Source of the DNA: a virus
Reading direction: 5' to 3' (one strand)
DNA length: 32,884 nt
IMG/VR virus record: IMGVR_UViG_3300046000_010924
Location: 1-32,884 of that record
The translations under genes and the position numbers were made by a program. The first letter of the stretch is position 1. Each line of letters starts with the position of its first letter. Shown piece after piece: positions 18,011 to 24,506 of the stretch. The notes below the pieces were generated by a model. It was not told the origin of the DNA and did no database searches. It worked only from the letters and a program-made list of their open reading frames with translations.

Positions 18011-18880
18011 TTACAGGTCCTTGAGAAGCTCGTCGATTTCATCATCAATAGAAGTATCATTAAATTGAGATGATGCCTTAAATGGTGAATTATCTGCATT
18101 TTTTTCTTCTTGAGTTGATGGTGTTGAAATTCTAGCTTGCTGAGTATTTACTTCGGGTTCAGAGGCTTCCGTCTTACAGTAGTAATGTTCATTAAGCATA
18201 GCTTTAAGTTCATCATATGACTTAAGACTAAAGACTTTTGTAAGATCAAAAGTGCTATCGTAGATCTTCTTTTGCTCATCTTCTGTAAGAGCAAGTTTAC
18301 CTGCTGAAGTAAATCGAGATGATACATAGGTAGGAAACTCTCCTTGATTTTCACACTTAACTTTAAAGTTAACACCGGTAGATCCAAGATCGAAAATTCG
18401 TGGACCGAACTCTTCTGCATCCTCACCCTCAATAGCCTCCATAATAATTTTATGAAGTTGCTTACCGTAGCGAAGAATCTTAACTTTGCCGTTGTTATCA
18501 GGATTCTGTGAATCATCAACAACATAAACGTTAACAAGATACTTCTCAATACGTTTAATTGCTTTGACTTTTTCTTTATCGTCTTCTGACCCTGCACGTA
18601 GAATCTTGAAGCGTTCTTCAGCGATCGGATCACGTTCACCGAAGGTCATCGGCGATAGAGTTTGTACGTATTGACCTGTTGCAAATGACGGCCATCCATG
18701 ATTGTAATAATGGAAGAACGTATTTTTTGGATCCTTAGCGAAGGGCAACAATCTAATAGTATAGGTATTGCCTGGTGTAGTCTTCATGATTTCGTTGTAG
18801 GTAGCATTACTACCTTCACCTTCATTTTTGACTAGTGCATCCTTGATGGATTGAAACATTGATGTATTGAATGAACTCAT
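18011..18880 (-). CDS. 32: Single-stranded DNA-binding protein, T4 gp32-like, without zinc cysteines
   Basis: A 289-residue gp32 homologue (T4: 301). The OB-fold core matches T4 gp32: TYTIRLLPFAKDPKNTFFHY, NHG (60-62), then KRIEKYLVNVYVVDDSQNPD and NNGKVKILRYGKQLHKI. The C-terminus is the usual acidic tail for partner proteins (SIDDEIDELLKDL), after a Ser/Glu-rich linker. The T4 zinc ligands (one His, three Cys) are not kept: residues 63-90 contain no Cys, and only two Cys occur in the protein. It has its own promoter and a 35-base G-free leader, fitting autogenous translational control as known for T4 gp32. Confidence 0.93.
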   Translation of the reverse strand: MSSFNTSMFQSIKDALVKNEGEGSNATYNEIMKTTPGNTYTIRLLPFAKDPKNTFFHYYNHGWPSFATGQYVQTLSPMTFGERDPIAEERFKILRAGSEDDKEKVKAIKRIEKYLVNVYVVDDSQNPDNNGKVKILRYGKQLHKIIMEAIEGEDAEEFGPRIFDLGSTGVNFKVKCENQGEFPTYVSSRFTSAGKLALTEDEQKKIYDSTFDLTKVFSLKSYDELKAMLNEHYYCKTEASEPEVNTQQARISTPSTQEEKNADNSPFKASSQFNDTSIDDEIDELLKDL

Positions 18881-18921
18881 TTTTTATATTTTGGTTGTTA
18901 GTTTAATTTTGGTTATACTTT

Positions 18922-18949
18922 ATTATATCTCACTTTTTTTATTTTTCAA
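18922..18949 (-). promoter_or_regulatory. gp32 promoter TTGAAA-N16-TATAAT with G-free leader
   Basis: On the - strand TTGAAA (18949-18944), a 16-base spacer and TATAAT (18927-18922). The predicted +1 is ~18915, giving a 35-base leader (18915-18881) with no G at all and two copies of AACCAAAAT. The lack of G means it cannot form a stable hairpin, and there is no Shine-Dalgarno sequence. This is the only clearly leadered - strand gene in the window. Confidence 0.65.
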
Positions 18950-19585
18950 CAGATATTCTTCAATAAGTCGAAAAGATTCTCTTATCATTACCTTTAATTT
19001 TGCAGATTGTTGGAAATTAATCCGTGTATCATTCAGCAGTTTATTAAAATCAGTAATAAAAAATTCTAAGAGATCTGGTTCAACTTGTCTAATAATTCTG
19101 TCACATTCAAGACCGTGTATAACATAAAAATTTATGCTATGATCACGGAGGTGTTGTAACACCAGAGGTGTTGTACCGTTATTTATACTCTTGTATTCAG
19201 ATAGTGTTAAATTATTCTTAACACAATAACGCATAATAAATGTACAGCATTGCTTACATTTTATAATATTGTCTTCACTATCCGGAGAAGATGTTTCTTG
19301 GTTTCTTTTATATAACGCATAGCACTTAATAGCTTTCGGCGTTGTAAAATATTGTAGATCGAAGTATTCATTATCACCATAATACTGATACGGTGCTTTA
19401 AAAAAATCTGATATAATTACATTTCTATTACTTTGAAATAGTAAGGATAGTTTCTTAAGAATAATATAAGTCTTATCGTCAATCTTAGTAAAATCTTGCC
19501 TTAATTTAAAGGGCTTATCTTTTGCTGTTCTACTCGCAATTAAATATGCGTTATAAATTTGTTTTTCTAATTCAGTTAGAGACAT
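18923..19585 (-). CDS. Protein of unknown function upstream of gp32
   Basis: A 220-residue, mostly helical and basic protein (LTELEKQIYNAYLIASRTAK, then FFKAPYQYYGDNEYFDLQYF and TTPKAIKCYALYKR). The middle holds five Cys (KCKQCCTFIMRYC), a possible metal site. In T4 the gp59 helicase loader (217 residues) lies next to gene 32, so size and place would fit such a role, but I cannot match its motifs, and I do not assign it. The gp32 promoter overlaps its 3' end. The ATG is at 19585, 13 bases after the previous gene. Confidence 0.6.
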   Translation of the reverse strand: MSLTELEKQIYNAYLIASRTAKDKPFKLRQDFTKIDDKTYIILKKLSLLFQSNRNVIISDFFKAPYQYYGDNEYFDLQYFTTPKAIKCYALYKRNQETSSPDSEDNIIKCKQCCTFIMRYCVKNNLTLSEYKSINNGTTPLVLQHLRDHSINFYVIHGLECDRIIRQVEPDLLEFFITDFNKLLNDTRINFQQSAKLKVMIRESFRLIEEYLLKNKKSEI

Positions 19586-19597
19586 AGTCTAGCGTTA

Positions 19598-19891
19598 TTA
19601 TAAATCTATCTTCTGGTTAGAATTAAGCCATTTCGTTATATACTTACTTTTAGTGATCGTAGGATCATATTCTAAAAATAGTTTAACGATTTCGTAGTTA
19701 GAATCAACTCCTAAAAGGTCTTTTAATATACTTCTCAATTTTTCATCCTGTAAAGCGAGTATAAACACATTTTGAAAAGATAATTTTTTACCTTTCAAGA
19801 GTGTACAAAACGAACAAAAAGAGAGTAATATATGTTCACTTTCTCTATCTATAATACTCTGTGAAGGATTTACAACAGGTGTTAAATGCAT
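19598..19891 (-). CDS. Small protein of unknown function
   Basis: A 97-residue, mostly helical protein (MHLTPVVNPSQSIIDRESEH, then FCSFCTLLKGKKLSFQNVFI, ending WLNSNQKIDL). A CSFC pair could bind metal with another site, but no second pair is present. It overlaps the stop of the 145-residue gene by ten bases, so it is translated from the same message. T4 places the late co-activator gp33 in a comparable spot; the sequence does not let me claim that. Confidence 0.55.
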   Translation of the reverse strand: MHLTPVVNPSQSIIDRESEHILLSFCSFCTLLKGKKLSFQNVFILALQDEKLRSILKDLLGVDSNYEIVKLFLEYDPTITKSKYITKWLNSNQKIDL

Positions 19892-20319
19892 GGTGTTAAT
19901 TTAGTTGTAAATTTAAGAAACTTTTCTGTAAGTTTACCTTGAGCAATTTCTTTGCTTTCGTCGATACAATTACCATCACATAATAGTTGAGATAATTTAC
20001 ACAAATTAACATTACAAACTGTTTTATTTGTTTTAATTAATACTTCTTTATCTTTAACTGATACAACAATAGCAATAGCTGCACATAACTTTTTAATCAT
20101 GTGATTAAGCAACTCTTCTTGAAACTCATCTGCAAAACAGCTAATTACAAGATATTCTTGCAATTCACCTTTAAAGAATTGTGTAGTATTTAGCTGATCT
20201 TTATATTTTAAAAAATATAATTTAATATCGTTAAGTTCTTGAACATCAAAATCTCTTTTACCATCACGAAAGGCACTAATACTAGCCTTAAGGTTGTCGT
20301 TACAAGTAGCTGGTTTCAC
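19882..20319 (-). CDS. Protein of unknown function, Cys-rich (GTG start)
   Basis: A 145-residue helical protein from GTG at 20319 (MKPATCNDNLKASISAFRDG). Nine Cys are scattered through it (ISCFADEF, KKLCAAIAI, KTVCNVNLCK, QLLCDGNCID), with Lys-rich helices. No recognised motif. It is the first gene of a three-gene set of unknown proteins between helicase and gp32, and has its own leaderless-type promoter inside the end of the helicase gene. Confidence 0.55.
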   Translation of the reverse strand: MKPATCNDNLKASISAFRDGKRDFDVQELNDIKLYFLKYKDQLNTTQFFKGELQEYLVISCFADEFQEELLNHMIKKLCAAIAIVVSVKDKEVLIKTNKTVCNVNLCKLSQLLCDGNCIDESKEIAQGKLTEKFLKFTTKLTPCI

Positions 20320-20325
20320 TACTCG

Positions 20326-20353
20326 TATTTACAAATAGTTGCTACATAATCAA
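20326..20353 (-). promoter_or_regulatory. Predicted promoter TTGATT-N16-TAAATA, leaderless
   Basis: On the - strand TTGATT (20353-20348), 16 bases, then TAAATA (20331-20326); +1 would fall on the GTG at 20319. The same site reads TGTAAATA, one mismatch from the late box, so late use cannot be ruled out. Confidence 0.5.
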
Positions 20354-21672
20354 CTTCCAAAGGATTGTAGCATATTATACGAGCTGTCTTCTGTAGAACT
20401 AATACTATCTTCTGCTTGCGTAATAGTAAGTGTAGTATAATCGATTCTCATAGCTTGAGTATGACCTCTTGGTCCATACCTATTCTTCATCATACCTAAT
20501 CGAATAATACCTAGTTCTCTATCTTCTTCGTTCTGATAAATCGATACAATAACATCAGCAGTAGCTGCTAGACCAACAGATTCAGAGATCGTAGTAAGAT
20601 CTGGGTTAGCAGAACTAAAGCCAGATCGATTTAACTGAGTTGCAGATATAATCGGACAATTAAACACATAAGTCATAGCACGAACTTGCTCAGTAACATT
20701 TTTAATGCGTTCGTATGAGTTAGAACCTACAGTAGAATGTAGTAGATTGAGATAATCTAATACAATAGCATCAATCTTAATACCTTGATCAACGATCTTT
20801 TTAATAAATGCCTTTAACTGATTAGGGGTAACTGTACTAGGGGGAAATTCTTTAATAAAAATACGGCCTTTACCTTCATCCTCTTGTTCTTTTAGTGCTT
20901 GTCGTAGTGAGTGCGAGTTAATTGCTAGTTCTTTTAGTGGAATCTTACTAACATTAGTACAAATACGACGAGCGTACAGTAGTTCTGACATTTCTAAAGT
21001 AATAAGAAGTACATTCTTTCCTTGATTAGCAATATTTGTAGCAATATTACCTAGAAAGATAGATTTACCGATATTAGTCTCACCGGCAAATACATAAAGT
21101 GCACGACCATTCTCTTGAAACCCGCCATTCAATGCATCATCGAACCACTCCCATGTACTAGGAATAGCTTTTTGAATACTCGTTAGATCTTCTACAATAA
21201 TATCTACATCACGATACAAATCAAGACCTCTATCGGTTACAAGGTTAATATTACATGAAGTCTCAAATTTATTAAGAATATCTGAAGTATCGATTGAACC
21301 TTTAGCAATATCACTCGCTACTTCAAGCATTGTATGGTATACAGATTTTTCTTTAATAAATCTCTCTGTATTATCATACAATTCACTATTATCTATGTTC
21401 TTATCAATGTCCTTAAACGACTCAACAAGCTGTTTAAATGAATCTTTATGCTCTTCTGTAGTAAGATACGTCTTAACTTCGGTTAGCGTTGGTAGCTTTT
21501 CACGTTTAGCATAAAAATCGTTAATAATCTCAAATATTTTTGCAATATTTTTAGATTTAAAATACTTAGGCTTAACGTAATCAACAATAGAAGCTAAATA
21601 CGTAGAGTCACACAAAGAACGATAGCAAAGTATCTTCTCGAAATAATCATTATCAAGGTCAAGGTTACTCAC
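20350..21672 (-). CDS. 41: Replicative DNA helicase, T4 gp41/DnaB-like
   Basis: A 440-residue RecA-fold helicase of the DnaB family (T4 gp41: 475) that unwinds DNA ahead of the fork and partners with primase. The N-terminal ~150 residues are the helical collar domain. Then come Walker A GETNIGKS (197-204), VLLITLEMSELLYARRICTN (motif H1a), Walker B IDAIVLDYLNLLHS and the SATQLNRSGF motif. The start is GTG at 21672; no ATG is closer. It has a predicted leaderless promoter. The C-terminus (SISSTEDSSYNMLQSFGS) is a flexible Ser-rich tail. It follows the GAT/glycosyltransferase pair. Confidence 0.93.
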   Translation of the reverse strand: MSNLDLDNDYFEKILCYRSLCDSTYLASIVDYVKPKYFKSKNIAKIFEIINDFYAKREKLPTLTEVKTYLTTEEHKDSFKQLVESFKDIDKNIDNSELYDNTERFIKEKSVYHTMLEVASDIAKGSIDTSDILNKFETSCNINLVTDRGLDLYRDVDIIVEDLTSIQKAIPSTWEWFDDALNGGFQENGRALYVFAGETNIGKSIFLGNIATNIANQGKNVLLITLEMSELLYARRICTNVSKIPLKELAINSHSLRQALKEQEDEGKGRIFIKEFPPSTVTPNQLKAFIKKIVDQGIKIDAIVLDYLNLLHSTVGSNSYERIKNVTEQVRAMTYVFNCPIISATQLNRSGFSSANPDLTTISESVGLAATADVIVSIYQNEEDRELGIIRLGMMKNRYGPRGHTQAMRIDYTTLTITQAEDSISSTEDSSYNMLQSFGS

Positions 21673-21678
21673 AATATA

Positions 21679-21706
21679 ATACTAATATAGTTCCCTACAA
21701 TTACAA
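21679..21706 (-). promoter_or_regulatory. Predicted helicase promoter TTGTAA-N16-TAGTAT, leaderless
   Basis: On the - strand TTGTAA (21706-21701), 16 bases, then TAGTAT (21684-21679), with +1 on the GTG at 21672. The boxes are weaker than those of gp32 and uvsX but spacing and placement are identical. Confidence 0.4.
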
Positions 21707-22366
21707 TCACAGTTTACCTTTCCACTTGTTTAGGAACCATTTTTGACCCTCATTAAACTCAGGAGTGAATTCCCTTAATCCTGGTGATGCATGAGTAATC
21801 ATGATATCTGATACGCCGATTTTTAATTTTTCCTTATGGCAGCTCAAAGAAAAATCCAAATCATAGTGGTGAAATCCGGCTGGGTTAGATTCATCAAATC
21901 TAACTTTCTCAAATACTTTACGACTCATTGCCATAAACACACCATCAATTAGAACAACCCGTTGAGGGTAAGGTCCAAAAGCAGTCATTGATTTTTGTTT
22001 TTCATTACCATGCGATACAGCGCCGTGAAGCTTTCCGCCACCAAATCCGCCACCCATTAAATGCCATAATGCTGGTTCCTCTAGTTTACATTCTGTTGTA
22101 CCCGCTACACCGATTAAATCAAACTGTTTAAACAGTGTAGGTAATTTATATGATAGGTCAGATTCAATAATAATATCATCATGACAGAGTATTAAATATT
22201 CTGCCTTTTCCTGTATTGCGAAATCAATAGCCTTATTATAAATGACAGGTAGGGGTTGTGTATTATTTTCCTTGAAGAAGAATTTCTTGCGCATAGAGCG
22301 ATCACTATATAATAATGTATCTTTCTTTGATCCTTTTGTTGCTGTAAAATAAAATGTATTTTTCAT
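21707..22366 (-). CDS. GT-A fold glycosyltransferase (family 2-like)
   Basis: A 219-residue protein. The nucleotide-sugar binding part shows PVIYNKAIDFAIQEKAEYLI, then LCHDDIIIE, where HDD takes the place of the DxD metal motif. Further on, VVLIDGVFMAMSRKVFEKVR, then RFDESNPAGFHHYDLDFSLS, gives the acceptor-side motif with a candidate catalytic Asp, a pattern of the StrF-like family 2 group. There is no membrane segment, so it acts in the cytoplasm. Its ATG overlaps the amidotransferase stop by four bases, so the two are coupled. It could modify DNA bases, a phage protein or host polysaccharide; the sequence does not decide. Confidence 0.75.
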   Translation of the reverse strand: MKNTFYFTATKGSKKDTLLYSDRSMRKKFFFKENNTQPLPVIYNKAIDFAIQEKAEYLILCHDDIIIESDLSYKLPTLFKQFDLIGVAGTTECKLEEPALWHLMGGGFGGGKLHGAVSHGNEKQKSMTAFGPYPQRVVLIDGVFMAMSRKVFEKVRFDESNPAGFHHYDLDFSLSCHKEKLKIGVSDIMITHASPGLREFTPEFNEGQKWFLNKWKGKL

Positions 22367-23028
22367 AAAAATAAAAACGGTGAGTTAGTTTCAAATGTAT
22401 CAACGAGAGTCCATGTTTTAAAGTCTTTAAGCATCATGATAACACCTTCCGGTAATAACCTGAAACCTTCACCTCCAAGTGTAGATATATCACCATTATC
22501 ATTATAGTGTAATACTGATCCCTGCCTTATAATATAAGTATCGTTCGAATCTGTATCAATTATACATAGTGCAAACGTACCTCTAAGCTTACTCAGTACT
22601 TTTTTAATAATACCAGGTGCTGAACATTCACCATTACACTCTTCAGTAAAGAATTGTAAAAGATTAGGAATAACAGACGTATCCACTTCATTCACATCCC
22701 AAGGTGTATATTGGGCTTTTAGTTCTTTATGATTTGTTAATACACCGTTATGTACGACAGACCATGATAACGATTCAAACGGGTGAGATGTATCGTATGA
22801 CCAAGAACGAGCTGCAGATGTTGGAGCTTGTACATGGCCTATATAATAGTCACACCGCTCGTCTAATTCAATTTGGTTAAAATCGAGTGTACCTTGTTTT
22901 TTAATAATTTGCTGCTCATTACCATCATACAGACAGAGAACTCCACTAGCAAAATTACCACGAGGTAGATTACCATCGTATAATACTTCAAATTTTGATA
23001 CATTGTTAGATCCTACGATTGCGCAAAT
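22363..23028 (-). CDS. Class II glutamine amidotransferase, apparent ATT start
   Basis: Read from ATT at 23028, the protein has 221 residues and starts (M)CAIVGSNNVSKFE, with the Ntn nucleophile Cys at position 2 as in GlmS (MCGIVG). Other family motifs follow in order: LPRGNFASGV (like YRG..S.G), GHVQAPTSAA (like GHTRWATHG), VVHNGVLTNHKEL (the HNG glutamine site), VDTSVIPNLL and RGTFALCIIDTDSNDTYIIR. The frame has no ATG, GTG or TTG before residue 112, and the GTG at 22695 would drop the whole active site. It releases ammonia from glutamine; no second catalytic domain is fused, so a partner is expected. QueC, 1.5 kb upstream, is one candidate, and the coupled glycosyltransferase is another. 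Confidence 0.8.
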   Translation of the reverse strand: MCAIVGSNNVSKFEVLYDGNLPRGNFASGVLCLYDGNEQQIIKKQGTLDFNQIELDERCDYYIGHVQAPTSAARSWSYDTSHPFESLSWSVVHNGVLTNHKELKAQYTPWDVNEVDTSVIPNLLQFFTEECNGECSAPGIIKKVLSKLRGTFALCIIDTDSNDTYIIRQGSVLHYNDNGDISTLGGEGFRLLPEGVIMMLKDFKTWTLVDTFETNSPFLFL

Positions 23029-23052
23029 AAGTCAGCTTCTCACTCCTTTCAT
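23029..23052 (-). promoter_or_regulatory. Leader with six-codon minigene in frame with the amidotransferase
   Basis: On the - strand an ATG at 23052 reads MKGVRS and stops at TGA (23034-23032); after one codon (CTT) the amidotransferase ATT follows in the same frame. AAAGGAG inside it is the best Shine-Dalgarno-like sequence in the window, but it lies 14 bases before the ATT. Confidence 0.45.
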
Positions 23053-23062
23053 ATATATTTTA

Positions 23063-23380
23063 TTATAAATAATCTCGTCTCTCCTTTGGCATTCTCCAGA
23101 AAAAATCGATTTGACCGGTTAAGTTATTTTTAGCTAATGCATAAGATGGATATTCAATACCATCAGGCATCATATACCAGGATTTACGTTCTTTTTTGAC
23201 TTTTTCAATACCTAAGTTTTTTAGTGTGTTAGATCCAAGACCTTTTATTTTAAAGAGGTCGTTGTTCGAACGAAAAGGTTGCATTGCTACAATACGTTCC
23301 GCTACTCGTTTACCTATTCCGGGTAGATTACATATACCCGTATAAGACATTTCGTTAAAATCTTCCCAATTTAATTGCAT
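23063..23380 (-). CDS. Helix-hairpin-helix (ComEA-like) DNA-binding protein
   Basis: A 105-residue protein. Two tandem helix-hairpin-helix motifs: GICNLPGIGKRVAERIVAMQ (~16-35) and FKIKGLGSNTLKNLGIEKV (~43-61), each with the h-G-h-G hairpin that contacts the DNA backbone without sequence preference. The C-terminal ~45 residues (WYMMPDGIEYPSYALAKNNL onward) form a separate aromatic-rich domain. A role in DNA repair, recombination or processing is likely. It is first of the unit that leads to the amidotransferase and glycosyltransferase, and divergent from the late gene at 23400. Confidence 0.75.
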   Translation of the reverse strand: MQLNWEDFNEMSYTGICNLPGIGKRVAERIVAMQPFRSNNDLFKIKGLGSNTLKNLGIEKVKKERKSWYMMPDGIEYPSYALAKNNLTGQIDFFWRMPKERRDYL

Positions 23381-23384
23381 CTTC

Positions 23385-23392
23385 TATAAATA
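23385..23392 (+). promoter_or_regulatory. T4-type late promoter box TATAAATA
   Basis: An exact TATAAATA lies between the divergent HhH gene and the ATG at 23400; the predicted +1 (~23398) leaves a two-base leader. Confidence 0.7.
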
Positions 23393-23399
23393 AGTATAT

Positions 23400-24506
23400 A
23401 TGAGTTCTTTTACTAATCTACTCTCAAGATTATCTTTTATTAACGAAGCTGTTTCACCGCTCGATACACTTATTCCTGGCTTTCAAAAACAAGCAAGAGG
23501 ATTAGCTGCAGCAAAGGGAGCATCTGCTAGCACACGTGAGGGAAAGTTAGCATTATTAACTATTCTATACGATCTTGATATTATTGACGATTCCGTTGTA
23601 AGAATGTTTAAGAATGACCCATCTGTTAGTAGATTAGTTGCGTATTTTGAGCAAAATGGTATTGCAAAGGCTATTAAAGCTCGTAAAGATGATATCCAGA
23701 ATTATATTAAAGATAAGTTAGAAGATAAAATTAGCTTTACAACTGGTAACAGAACGGATGCTGCAATGCAACGTATGGAAGTTAATAAATTAAATACAGA
23801 ACTTAAGGCTGCTAAGAAGGTAGCTCGTATCGAACGTAAAAAGGATACCGCCGCTGCAATGAGTGCTGTTAGTCAGGTAGTTGATAACTATGCTGATTTG
23901 GTTGGATCAATACAGGGGTCATATAGCGAGGACTATATGATCGAACTTGTTGCTGATAAAAGTAGTGATCTTGGCGATATTAACAATATTGTTAATTATC
24001 TCAAGCAGTTCGTTAAAGAGTCTGATATAGACGTGGAAGGAAGAAGTATAGATGCGACATTCTCAAAAGATTCTAAACTAGGTAAAATTATAACTCGTCT
24101 TGGTGCTGAAAAAGTAGAGTCACAGATTTCAGACGATCTAGAAAAATACGGTGGTGTTGGTGTTGTTATTCATACACCTGATATACAAGCTAAACCTAAT
24201 ATGAACGGTAATATAGGTCAAGAAGAAGAAGAGGGGTACGAAGAAGAAGCTGAAGATGAAGAAGGTTTTACTACTACAGTAGAAAGATTAGAAGAGTTTG
24301 GAATATCTACCCCGAGGTATACTAATGGCAAAATACCCGATATAAAAAATAGTAATACAGTGACGGAGGGATCAGTTCTTAACTATATGTCTGAACAAAG
24401 AGTTTACTCATCTCCAAAGCCGATCGTTGAATCAATAAGCTTTAGAGACAAGTTTAAACCACAAACTTCTAAGCAGTTAGCTGAATTAAAAAGTTACGGA
24501 ATGTAA
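23400..24506 (+). CDS. Probable late virion protein, candidate internal head protein
   Basis: A 368-residue, charged, mostly helical protein standing alone on the + strand with its own late promoter. The N-terminus MSSFTNLLSRLSFINE followed by AVSP is an amphipathic leader ending in IxE before Ala, matching the T4 prohead-protease capsid-targeting pattern (for example the IAE-A site of T4 internal proteins). Residues ~110-155 are Lys/Arg/Ala-rich coiled coil, and ~270-295 is a Glu-rich acidic run (QEEEEGYEEEAEDEEGF). The end is basic. Its stop overlaps the converging QueC gene by 13 bases. No recognised family; the head location is inferred. Confidence 0.6.
   Translation: MSSFTNLLSRLSFINEAVSPLDTLIPGFQKQARGLAAAKGASASTREGKLALLTILYDLDIIDDSVVRMFKNDPSVSRLVAYFEQNGIAKAIKARKDDIQNYIKDKLEDKISFTTGNRTDAAMQRMEVNKLNTELKAAKKVARIERKKDTAAAMSAVSQVVDNYADLVGSIQGSYSEDYMIELVADKSSDLGDINNIVNYLKQFVKESDIDVEGRSIDATFSKDSKLGKIITRLGAEKVESQISDDLEKYGGVGVVIHTPDIQAKPNMNGNIGQEEEEGYEEEAEDEEGFTTTVERLEEFGISTPRYTNGKIPDIKNSNTVTEGSVLNYMSEQRVYSSPKPIVESISFRDKFKPQTSKQLAELKSYGM

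Noticed and set aside
17554-18099. Start at 18099 for the Pro/Gln-rich protein
   Set aside because: The extra 30 residues (His/Leu/Met-rich) are gp32 codons in another frame; the ATG at 18009 directly after the gp32 stop fits better.
18923-19585. Assignment as gp59 helicase loader
   Set aside because: Size and position fit, but I could not match gp59 motifs with confidence.
22363-22695. A 110-residue gene starting at GTG 22695
   Set aside because: It would lack the nucleophile Cys and the HNG motif that are encoded in the same open frame just upstream.
22363-23052. TGA used as a sense codon (alternative genetic code)
   Set aside because: Other genes here end at TGA (for example at 2106) and conserved Trp residues use TGG, so a general recoding is not supported.
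23064-23071. TATAAATA on the + strand
   Set aside because: It lies at the end of the HhH gene, antisense to it, with no + strand start for over 300 bases; probably a chance copy in AT-rich DNA.
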